Assembly (NCBI GenBank): GCA_029961685.1
Contig: JARWKL010000002.1
Span: 28,054,908 to 28,118,907, forward strand
Length of the DNA stretch: 64,000 bases
Reading direction: 5' to 3'
Source of the DNA: Aristolochia californica
Lineage: Eukaryota > Streptophyta > Magnoliopsida > Piperales > Aristolochiaceae
Both the position numbers and the translations under genes were made by a program. Positions within the stretch are counted from its first letter, which is position 1; every line of letters begins with the position of its first letter. The notes beneath the pieces were generated by a model. It did not search any database, was not told the DNA's origin, and saw nothing but the letters and a program-made list of their open reading frames with translations. This document shows, one piece after another, positions 26,641 to 36,459 of the stretch.

Positions 26641-26859
26641 TTGTGCAAGTAGTTAATTAAATTATTGCTTGATAATTTTGTATATAATTAAGTTTAGTTC
26701 AGATTAATTCATCATATTTGGTTAGGCTAGTTGACTGAAGAATACACAAAATTCAGTCCTCCCTGTGGATATGACCGTCGCTTACCTCTAGATTACATGA
26801 ACGATTCGTACGCTTGCGAGGTATAAAAGCGGATGTAATAAAATTTCACATCAAGTTTT

Positions 26860-26877
26860 TGGCGTTGTTGCCGGGGA
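26860..26877 (+). other. Primer binding site, tRNA-Asp type
   Basis: TGGCGTTGTTGCCGGGGA, 6 nt after the LTR end. It matches the complement of the plant tRNA-Asp 3' end (TGGCGCCGTTGCCGGGGA) at 16 of 18 positions. Both differences are C-to-T, as expected from decay of methylated cytosines. Confidence 0.85.
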
Positions 26878-27072
26878 GGCACATGTTAAGTGTATTTCTT
26901 TGTTCTCCATGGTCTTAGATTAGATTTATATTTATGCTTTCATAATTTCTTTTTTGTTTTATCTTGATGATTTTGTGTGGGGTTATTTTTATTTCTTCTA
27001 TTTAGTTCATATTTTGAGTAGTTAGTTTGTTAGCATAATTTGATAGTTAGTTTTGTGTCTTTTTGTGTTTTT

Positions 27073-27159
27073 ATGCACGGGCGCCGCTCCCTTGGTGAAC
27101 TATTAGCTCCCTTTGTTGAAGATGCCAACGGACTGGTTGTTTGTCTAGGAAGAACATGA
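27073..27159 (+). pseudogene. Possible gag start fused out of frame to integrase
   Basis: The first ATG after the PBS (~195 bp downstream) opens a 28-codon frame beginning MHGRRSLGELLAPF and stopping at 27157-27159, inside the integrase zinc-finger coding sequence in another frame. The position and the basic start followed by LGELLAP suggest the N-terminus of Gag, but it is too short to prove. AGATGCCA lies at the join and would fit a microhomology deletion that removed the rest of gag and pol up to integrase. Confidence 0.4.
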
Positions 27160-28103
27160 TGCCTCTTAACCCCATTCTTATTGTTGAATTGTTTGATGTG
27201 TGGGGTATTGACTTCATGGGTCCTTTTTCTGTCTCGTTCGGCTATCAATACATCCTTGTTGTTGTTGAATATGTCTCTAGACGGATTGAAGCTATTGCAT
27301 GTAAGACAAATGATCACAAAGTGGTGGTAAATTTTTTAAAAGAAAACATCTTTAATTGGTTTGGTACCCCGAGAGCGATCATCAGTGATGGGGGATCTCA
27401 TTTTTGTAACAGAGCATTTGAGACCTTGTTGAAGAAATACTCCGTCACTCATTGGATGTCCACTCCATACCACCCGCAAACTTGTGGTCAAGTGGAAATC
27501 TCTAATAGGGAGATCAAACGGATTTTGGAGATGTCGGTTTTTTTTTATAGGAAAGATTGGCCCAGTCGATTGGACGATGCTTTATGGGCCTATCGATCCG
27601 CTTATAAGACTCCTATTGGGATGTCTCCATTTTTCCTAGTGTTTGGCAAAGCATCTCATCTACCTGTTGAGCTTGAGCATAGAGCTTATTGGGCCATTAA
27701 GGCTTTGAATTTTGATTTGCCTCAAGCGGGTGAGGAGAGGAAATTCCAATTGAATGAGTTAGAGGAGATACGTCATGATGGTTATGAGAATGCCAAACTG
27801 TACACGGAGTGAACAAAGCTTTTACATGATAAATCTATTTTTCTCAAGTCTTTTACTGTTGGGCAGAATGTTTTACTTTATAACTCACGATTGCATTTGT
27901 TTCAAGGGAAGCTGAGATCCAGGTGGTCCGGTCCATTTGTGGTTACACAGGTGTTTCCTCATGGCACTGTTGAGATCTGTAATCATGGAGATGGGTCGGT
28001 CTTCAAAGTTAATGGTCAGAGGCTCAAACCATATCGTGAGAATGTCCCCACACCAGAGGAGGTGATGGTGATTTTCTTGGAGGAACCTATCCTTTCATCT
28101 TGA
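27123..28103 (+). pseudogene. Athila-like integrase (C-terminal Pol), with one in-frame stop
   Basis: The frame starts with the last zinc-finger residues CQRTG, then MMPLNPIL, then the DDE core: D in VWGIDFMGP (27210-27212), D in IISDGGSHF (27387-27389) and E in GQVEISNRE (27495-27497), the last two separated by 35 residues as in retroviral integrases. A TGA at 27810-27812 interrupts at E*TK where the family normally has Arg, consistent with CGA-to-TGA. The same frame then continues through the C-terminal GKLRSRWSGPF module and ends at 28101-28103. An intact integrase would insert element cDNA into chromosomes. This copy lacks the N-terminal HH half of the zinc finger and its start, so it is almost surely inactive. 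Confidence 0.93.
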
Positions 28104-28862
28104 CTGTGTTAGAGTCTTGCTTATGACTATAAACTTAGCACATTGTGGGCAATCCCCACATTTCTATCTCTTTTAACATTGCAGTTTTTATTTTTGGCTT
28201 ATTCATTCTTATTGGGATAACCTTTGGTGTACTCTGGTCTTGATTGATTGGAGGTCCCCAGGCGATGCCGGCCCCGTCATGGACTCGGGGTACTCTCTTG
28301 TCGGCTGAGAGCGTAAATGGTTCCGGTAGTCGATGACCAGACTTTTGGTCCCTAGTTTAAGAGGTCTGTACTCAAACAACCATTCTAGGATTGACCAGTT
28401 CGAACTTGAAGTATTGAATGAAAACCTTATGGTGAGTAACTCAAGGACTTGTGTTCAACGCATGATTCCTATTGCCTTCAATGGCCAGTCACACGGAGAT
28501 TTTTTCAAAGTGTGATGTACGATAGCGGTTTCATCTACGGATGATTACCTATGGGTACGGCTGATACGAGTAAACCTACTTCAAGGGAGACTATGTATCA
28601 TTCTTGGGGGTCTTTATTGACTCTTCGGTATTATTGTTGATGACTAAACACATATGGTCCCACCTATGGATTTAGGAGACCTGAGGGAGCTTAACCCTTA
28701 CTCTGCTGGAGTATAACTAGCTAAGTTGTGAGTCAACTAGAGTAGTAGCTACTAGAAGACAGGACTGGCACCAGAACCGACATTAAGGTCAGCAATAAAT
28801 CATCTAGTAAATCAGATATTTTAGTGATTGTTAGTTGGTTTGTTTGATTATGTGCCATGCTC

Positions 28863-28876
28863 TAAGTTTGGGGGTA
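28863..28876 (+). other. Internal PPT-like motif 1
   Basis: TAAGTTTGGGGGTA closely resembles the terminal PPT TTAGGTTTGGGGGTG of the same element but lies 1.35 kb upstream of the 3' LTR. Confidence 0.5.
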
Positions 28877-29017
28877 TTTGCTAATATCTCTTTTCCTAGC
28901 ACTGTTTTGGCTTTACTTTACTTCTTGTGTGACAATGGAGCATGTGGTTTCCATGATTTTTATTATTCTTTAGCTGTTATTCCTTTTTGTAGTCATTCTG
29001 GTGTTTTAACTTTTCCC

Positions 29018-29068
29018 CATTGAGGACAATGTCAGGTTTAGGTTTGGGCGAGGGGGGGGGGGGGGGGG
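29018..29068 (+). other. Internal PPT-like motif 2 with 17-nt poly(G)
   Basis: CCATTGAGGACAATG is followed by TTAGGTTTGGGCGA and a G run at 29052-29068. The TTAGGTTTGGG core equals the terminal PPT, so this looks like a second internal polypurine tract or a remnant of a former 3' end. The G run itself is variable-type sequence. Confidence 0.55.
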
Positions 29069-29590
29069 TGGGACAGCTCTTTTATGTCTTAACAATGATT
29101 TTATTTTGATTTTTGTTCGTGGTTTTCAAATTACTCCTCTTAGTATGTGGTTAACTTTAGTAGAGTTAAAATAAGTTGCTCAAATGTGTTTCAAAATTTT
29201 TTATAAAACTGTGTAGAATATGCCTATTAGAAATCTGATATCATTTGTTGTGATCCATGAGAATTCAATGGGATAACTTACTATTGCATTAGACTTGAAA
29301 CTTAGTGGCAAAAGAAAACATTTAAATCTAGTGTTGATCTATGTTAGTCTGAATAGTCTTGTATGCTTATTTGATATTATTCTTTTTTATATCTCAATGA
29401 AATTCCTTGTTGTAATGTGTGAATGCAAATGGAAATGCTCTTGCTTGCAAAAGACAAATAACCTCAGAAACAACCTGGGCAAACCCAAGGACATGCACCG
29501 AAACAGTCGATTACTTAAAAATAAGTGCATGTGCAGTGATGACGAATACAAAATGGTGGTAATACCAAAAGTATTTAGTGAAACAAAAAT

Positions 29591-29630
29591 TACGCTGGTA
29601 ATAGCGAAAATGCGCTGGTAATAGCGAAAA
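29591..29630 (+). repeat. 20-bp tandem duplication
   Basis: TACGCTGGTAATAGCGAAAA is followed directly by TGCGCTGGTAATAGCGAAAA, one mismatch in 20. A similar GGTAATACCAAAA lies 40 bp upstream. Confidence 0.9.
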
Positions 29631-30204
29631 ATGGGTTTATATTTGGAAGCAATGAGTTTCCTTAACTTTGATGATGAATTTTAAGTTGAAAGAAGTTGCA
29701 GGTCAAGATTGAAATTTGTATACTTCTTTTGTGAAATTGTCAGACAACAGGCTTACTCTACTATTTTCTCTTGATTGTGATGTGACCAGGATTTTATTGT
29801 TATTTGTTGCCTCTTTGTTCTGTTGAAGTAATTGCTTATGGGTCACATTGGTTCAGGTGGAGTAACAATGAGTGTATTTGGATTGATAATGTGCTAAATT
29901 TTACACAGGTTTTCAAAATGAACAGGGTTTCAAATGATTTTCAGATATTTTATGATACTAAGTGTTATTCATATGCTAATGAGGAGTAGATTTTATTTAG
30001 TTTTCTTTTTATATTGTTGATTTAGATGAATTTTGTGGGTAACTTCCATGCAAACCCTCACGAGACACAACTCGTCCACTACTGTAAAGTAGGGGTTTAA
30101 CGGCTTGTTGCATGTGCTAAATGCAATCGTGTTTCCTACGAAAGTGGCATTTTGTTTTCCTAGGCTTAATTTTGGTTCTGTTGTTGTTTTACAAGGGACT
30201 AGAA

Positions 30205-30224
30205 AAGACTTAGGTTTGGGGGTG
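30205..30224 (+). other. Polypurine tract of Athila-like element
   Basis: AAGACTTAGGTTTGGGGGTG immediately precedes the TGATAG start of the 3' LTR, the place and composition expected of the plus-strand primer. Confidence 0.85.
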
Positions 30225-31714
30225 TGATAGATGCCAGATTCTGACATGAGAACTAGGTTAATTATAATTGAATAACCCTTATAATTGTGTTATAGGTGGT
30301 TATTTATTGGTTTTCATATGAAACGTGCATTTATTGAATTTAGCATTAATCACTGCTTATATTGCATATTTTTCTCTCCTGAATTATATTTCATTGCTTT
30401 TAGGGTTTATTTCTTTGTTAAATGATTTTTATGGATTTAATTATGGAATTTCAGGAGAATTTTGTGTGGAGAAGAAGATATTTACAAAAATGCCATTAGT
30501 GGGGGATGTGATTTTTAGGGCAAAATCGTATTGAAAAGGGAGGAGCCACTGAAGAAAGGAGAGCATAGCTCAAGAGAGTCTCCCTCCAACTGCCGACCAT
30601 TCGGAGGGAAGATCCGAGAGGGCTCTTTCCGAATGCCATTCGTCACCGTCGTCCTCCACCATTCAGCAACCGAGAACAGACCCAAGGAGAGCTCGAGAGA
30701 GTCTCCATCGAGGCGAGTTTGACGCTGCTATTTTCTGCTCTCCAGGCCGAGAGGTGACCCGAGAGGGCTCCTCTGGCGCCGATTCCACATTTTTGACCAT
30801 TTCCGATGCTATTCCGACTCCGACCGAGACTCGAGAGAGCTGGTTAGAGGACTTCGGCTCCATTACGTCGTCTGACATATCACCTCCATCCATGGGTTTC
30901 TATCCTTCTTCACCGGCGTTGTCTCTACCTTCGGCCACTCGGTCTTGCAACCCGAAGCTGTCAATTTCTAGAAATTGCAGCACCTGTGAGAACGAGCCTT
31001 TGCTGCCCGAGTGAGAGGAAGGAGAAGGGGAGTAATCCGTCATTTTGTAATTTAATTTTCCTATAGTTTTAACTTAGGTTTTGAATGTTTATTAAATTTT
31101 ATTTGAGAATTAATGTTTATCAAAAATTGTTTTTCCGAATATTTGATTAAATTAGCTAGTTAGGGTAGGATTGTAATTTAGGTTGGATTCTGGTATTTTA
31201 ATCTGATTTCTGTCTTTAACTCTATGCGCCCGAGAGGGGCTAGACACAAGGATTGAGAAACCGGATTCGTGATTATGTGGCGCTCGAGAGAGGCACGAAT
31301 GACGATAAAATCAAGAGTTGATAATTTTAGCATCATCACAATAGGAAATTGATTCTCTGCATTCTATTGTAATCCGATCTCTGTCATTAACTCTAGGAGC
31401 CCAAGAGGCAAGACGCAAGGATTGAGAATCCGGATTCGTGGTTATGTGGTGCTCGAGAGAGGCACGAATCACAATAAAATCCAAAGTTAACATTTTCTGT
31501 TGTGCAAGTAGTTAATTAGATTATTGTTTGATAATTTAGGATATAATTAGTGTTTAGCTCAGATTAATTCATCATATTTGGTTAGACTAATTGATTGAAG
31601 AATACACAAAATTCAGTCGTCCCTATGGATATGACCCTCGCTTACCGCTAGATTACATGAACGATTCGTACGCTTGCGAGGTATAAAAGCCGATGTAATA
31701 AAAATTTCACATCA
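30225..31714 (+). repeat. 3' LTR of Athila-like element (1490 bp)
   Basis: Begins TGATAGATGCCAGATTC and ends AATTTCACATCA. It retains the 37 bp missing from the 5' LTR start. It contains the GC-rich block (~30535-31025) and the ~170-bp tandem duplication (~31200-31490), as the 5' LTR does. Mismatches against the 5' LTR are scattered and include many C/T changes. Confidence 0.93.
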
Positions 31715-31719
31715 GGGGG
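31715..31719. repeat. Target-site duplication GGGGG (right)
   Basis: GGGGG follows the 3' LTR, then TGGCGAGG and the normal satellite continuation TTTTTAACTGAGTG. Confidence 0.8.
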
Positions 31720-34700
31720 TGGCGAGGATTTTTTAACTGAGTGTTGACTACCAAACCATAAGTCATTTCTAACAAAAATTATAGCCATTACACATCATTA
31801 ATCAATCAAAACATTTACGATGATCTATGATTGTTAGGTTCTCCTTTTGCAAATAGGTAAAAAGTGGGTTGTTTGGCTCTGGAAAATATCCCACCGCACA
31901 TGAACTTTAGAGTTTAATTTTTCCAACACCTTGAAATTTATGGATCATTAGGTCATTTGCATCTTCAACATGTTTCAGGCAAGCATATCCATATTTAAAA
32001 CATGTTAGGATCAATTAGAAATCTTTTTCTTGTATAATTCCACCAAGCTATTAGGGGTTGTACTGGTGGAATTTCCAGAACATGGATAAGAAAACTTTGG
32101 TGTGCATTTTTAGTGCGTGAAATAATTTTCCTCACTTACATTTATTATAGTTTTCAATTTTTTGCATGCATAAACTATAAATTTTTCATTTTGTTGTAAT
32201 TCATTTGCCTTATCTTTTTGTTTACGAGAAAAATGGTAGAGTGAACACTCAAGTTTTGATTTGAAAAAATATTGAACATCCAAAATGGAAATACACAAAT
32301 GCTGAGAGAGATAATTCCAAAAAGTATCGGAGATTTTTAAGGATTGTAAACTCTTTTAGTTTTTTATATATTAGGTTTCTCAGTCATCGGAAAAGGGGGA
32401 GGGGGGAGGCATGTCTAACTGAGTGTTGATTCCCAAACCATCGGTCATTTATAACAAAAATTATAGTCAATACACAATAATTAATTGATCAAAACATTTA
32501 TGATGATCTATGATTGTTAGGTCCACTTTTTGTAAATAGGCAAAAAGTCGGTTGTTTGGGTCTTGTAAAAATCCCACCGCAAGTTAACTTGAAAATTTAA
32601 TTTTTTTCTACTGCTTGAAATTTTTGGATCATTAGGTCATTTGCATCTTCAACATGTTTCAGGCATGCATATCCATATTTAAAACATGTTAGGATCAATT
32701 AGAAATCTCTTTCTTATAAAATTCCACAGAGCTATTAGGTGTTGTACTAGTGGAATTTCCAGAACATGGATAACAAAACTTTGGTGTGCATTTTTAGTGT
32801 GTGAAATAATTTTCTTCACTTAAATTTATTAGAGTTTTCAATTTTTAGCATACATAAACTCTATAATTTTCATTTTATTGTGATCTTGTTGCTATATCTT
32901 TTAGTTTACAAGAAAAATGGGAGAGAGAAAACTCAAGTATGGATTTGAAAAAAAATTGAACATCCAAAATGGAAATACACAAATGTTGAGAGAGATAATT
33001 CCAAAAAGTATCTGTGATTTTTAAGAATTTTAAACTCTTTTAGCTTTTTATATATTAGGTTATGCAATCACCGAAAAAAGGGCGGCAAGGCATTTTTAAC
33101 TGAGTGTTGCCTCCCAAACGATAAGTCATTTCTAACAAAAATTGTAGCTCGTACACATCATTAATCGATCAAAAAGTTTACAATGATCTATGATTCTTAG
33201 GTCAGCTTTTTTAAATAGGCAAAAAGTGGGTTGTTAGGCTCTGGTAAATATCTCACCGCACGTTAACTTAAGAATTTAGCTTTTCCTTCTCCTTGAAATT
33301 TTTTGATCATTAGGTCATTTGCATATTCAATATATTTCAGGCATGCATATTTATATTTAAAACATGTTGGGATCAATTAGAAATCTCTTTCTTATAAAAT
33401 TCCACCAAGCTATTAGGTGTTGTACTGGTGGAATTTCACAAACATGGTTACCAAAACTTTGGTGTTCATTTTTATTGCGTGAAATAATTTTCTTTACTTA
33501 AATTTATTATAAGTTTCAATTATTTTCATACATAAACTCTAAAATTTTCATTTTTTTGTGATCTATTTGCCTTATCTTTTTGTTTACGAGAAAAATGGGA
33601 GAGTGAAAACTCAAGTTTGGATTTGAAAAAAAATTGAACATCCAAAATGGAAATGCACAAATGTTGAGAGAGATAATTCAAAAAAGTATTTGTGATTTTT
33701 AAGGATTGTAAACACTTTTATTTTTTTATATATTAGGTTTGCAATCATCGGAAAAGGAAGGGCGAGGCATTTTTAACTTAGTATTGACTCTCAAACCATA
33801 AGTCATTTCTAAGAAAAATTATAGCCGTTACACATCTTTAATCAATCAAAACATTTACGATGATCTATGATTGTTAGGTCCACTTTTTGTAAATAGGCCA
33901 AAAGTTGGTTGTTTGGCTCAAGTAAATGCCACCGCACGTTAACTTAAGAATTTTGGTTTTCAAAATCCTTGAAATTGTTCATTAGGTCATTTAGATCTTC
34001 AACATGTTTCAGGCATGCATATCCATATTTAAAACATGTTAGGATCAATTAGAAATCTCTTGCTTATAAAATTCAACCAAGCTATTTGGGGTTGTACTGG
34101 TGGAATTTCCCAAACATGGATAACAAAAATTTTGTGTTCACTTACACTTATTATAGTTTTCAATTTTTTCATACATAAACTCTAAAATTTTCATTTTGTT
34201 GTGATCTATTTGCTTTAACTTTTTGATTTCAAGTAAAATGGGAGAGTGAAAACTAAGAGTTTGGATTTGAAAAAAAACTTGAACATCCAAAATGGAAATG
34301 CACAAATGCTGAGAGAGATAATTCCACAAGGTATCTGCGATTTTCAAGGATAAAAAATTGCTTTAGTTTTTTATATATTAGGTTTTGTAATCATAAAAAA
34401 TGGGCTGGCAAGGCATTTTTAACAGTGTTGACTCCCAAACTATATGTCATTTGTAGCAAAAATTATAGCCGTTACAAATCATTAATCGATCAAAACTTTT
34501 ACGATGATCTATGATTGTTATGTCCGCGTAGTATAAATAGGCAAAAAGTGGGTTGTTTGGCTCTGGTAAATATCCCACCACACATTAACTTGAGAATTTA
34601 ATTTTTCCTACACAATGAAATTTATGGATCATTAGGTCATTCGCATCTTCAACATGTTTCAGGCATTCTTATCCATATTTAAGATATGTTTGGATCAATT

Positions 34701-35076
34701 GGAAAAACCTTTCTTATAAAATTCCACCAAGCTATTAGTGGTTGTACTGGTGGAATTTCAAGAACATGGATACCAAAACTTTGGTGTGCATTTTTAGTGC
34801 GTGAAATAATTTTCTTCACTTACATTTATTATAGTTTTTGATTTTTTGCATGTATAAACTCTAAAATTTTCATTTGTTGTGATCTATTTGCCTTATCTTT
34901 TTGGTTACGAGAAAAATGGGAGAGTGAAAACTCAAGTTTGGATTTGAAAAAAAATTGAACATCCAAATGGAAATGCACAAATGTTGAGAGTGATAATTCC
35001 AAAAATTATCTAAGATTTTTAAGGATTGTCAACTCTTTTAGTTTTTTATATATTAGGTTTTGCAATCATCAGAAAA

Positions 35077-35102
35077 GGGGGGGGGGGGGGGGGGGGGGGG
35101 GG
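35077..35102 (-). repeat. Poly(G) tract, 26 nt
   Basis: Uninterrupted G run on the + strand between ATCATCAGAAAA and AGGCCTTTTTAACTG, at the standard module position of a - oriented monomer. Confidence 0.93.
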
Positions 35103-36443
35103 AGGCCTTTTTAACTGAATGTTGACTCCCAAACCATAAGTCATTTCTAATAAAAATTATAGCCAGTACACATCATTAATCGATCAAAACATTTACGATG
35201 ATCTATGATTGTTAGGTCAGCTTTTGTGAATACAGAAAAAGTGGGTTGTTTGGCTCTTGTTAATATCTCATCGCACGTTAACTTGAGAATTTGTTTTTTC
35301 CTACGCCTTGATATTTTTTGATCATTAGGTAATTTGCATCTATGATATGTTTCAGGCATGCATATCCATATTTAAAACATGTTAGGATCAATTAGAAATC
35401 TCTTTCTTATAAAATTCCACCAAGCTATTAGGAGTTGTATTGGTGGAATTTCCCAAACACTGATACCAGAACTTTGGTGGTCATTTTTAGTGCGTGAAAT
35501 AATTTTATTCATTTACATGTATTATGGTTTTCATTTTTTTGCATAAACACTAAAATTTTGATTTTGTTATGATCAATTTGCCTTATCTTTATGTTTACGA
35601 GAAAAATAGGAGAGTGAAAAGTCAAGTTTGCATTTGAAAAAAAATTGAACATCCAAAATGGAAATGCACAAATATTGAGAGAACTAATTCCAAAAATTAT
35701 CTGTGATTTTAAAGGATTGTAAAATATTTTAGTTTTTTATATATTAGGTTTTGCAATCATCGGAAAAGAGGGGGAGAGGCATTTTTAACTGAGTGTTGAC
35801 ACCCAAACCATAAGTCATTTCTAACAAAATTTATAGGCCTTACACATCATTAATCAATCAAAACATTTATGATGATCTATGATTGTTAGGTGCGCTTTTT
35901 GTAAATAAGCAAAATGTGGGTTGTTTGGCTCTGGCAAATGCCACCACACGTTTACTAAAGAATTTAGTTTTTCCTACTCCTTGATATTTTTGGGTCAATA
36001 GGTCATTTGGGTATTCAACATGTGTTTGGCATGCATATCCATATTTAAAACATGTTAGGATCAATTAGAAATCTCTTACTTATAAAATTCAACCAAGCTA
36101 TTAGGGGTTGTACTGGTGGAATTTACCAAACATGGATAACAAAAATTTTGTGTTCATTTTTAGTGCATGAAATAATTTTCTTCACTTACATTTATTATAG
36201 TTTTCAATTTTTTGCATACATAAACTCTAAAATTTTCATTTTGGTGTTATCTATTTGCCTTATCTTTTTGTTTACGAGAAAAATGGGAGAGTGAAAACTC
36301 AAGTTTGGATTTGAAAAAAATTGAACATTCAGAAAGGAAATGCACAAATGCTGAGAGAGAGAATTCCAAAAGTATCTATGATTTTTAAGGATCGTAAACT
36401 CTTTTAGTTGTTTAATTATTATGTTTTTCAATCATAGAAAAGA

Positions 36444-36459
36444 GGGGGGGGGGGGGGGG
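36444..36459 (-). repeat. Poly(G) tract, 16 nt
   Basis: G run after ATCATAGAAAAGA and before CTGTGGCATTTTTAACTC, in the standard module position. Confidence 0.92.

Larger units (their letters stand above)
25401..26853 (+). repeat. 5' LTR of Athila-like element (1453 bp)
   Basis: Starts TGATAGATGAATAACCC and ends AATTTCACATCA. It aligns along its length with 30225-31714. The main difference is a clean 37-bp deletion just after TGATAGATG, which accounts for the whole length difference. It holds a GC-rich block (~25670-26160) in otherwise AT-rich sequence and, at ~26335-26640, two tandem copies of a ~170-bp unit containing GGATTGAGAA and CTCGAGAGA. GTATAAAAG at 26821 is TATA-like, but so close to the LTR end that its role is doubtful. 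Confidence 0.93.
28104..30204 (+). other. Non-coding 3' region of the Athila-like element
   Basis: About 2.1 kb between integrase and the PPT, where full-length Athila elements may carry an env-like ORF. I see only short frames; the longest (29295-29621, 108 codons) has one hydrophobic stretch but no recognisable motif. The region holds two internal PPT-like motifs (28863-28876; 29036-29068), a 17-nt G run and a 20-bp tandem duplication (29591-29630). Confidence 0.7.
25401..31714 (+). mobile_element. Athila-like Ty3/gypsy LTR retrotransposon, internally deleted
   Basis: A 6.3-kb element with two related LTRs (1453 and 1490 bp, TG...CA), a tRNA-Asp-type PBS, an integrase and a PPT, bounded by GGGGG duplications. 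The integrase opening (MMPLNPIL then [12 protein letters not shown]) is characteristic of the Athila lineage (established family knowledge). Autonomous members are usually over 10 kb; here everything between about the gag start and the end of the integrase zinc finger is missing, so protease, RT and RNase H are absent. There is no convincing env-like ORF. The LTRs differ at several percent of positions by eye, more in the GC-rich block, so the insertion is not recent. Confidence 0.92.

Noticed and set aside
27030..27317. - strand frame of 95 aa in the Athila-like element
   Set aside because: Lies opposite the integrase coding sequence; shadow frame.
29295..29621. 108-codon frame in the Athila 3' region as an env-like gene
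   Set aside because: Too short, one hydrophobic stretch only, and no supporting motif.
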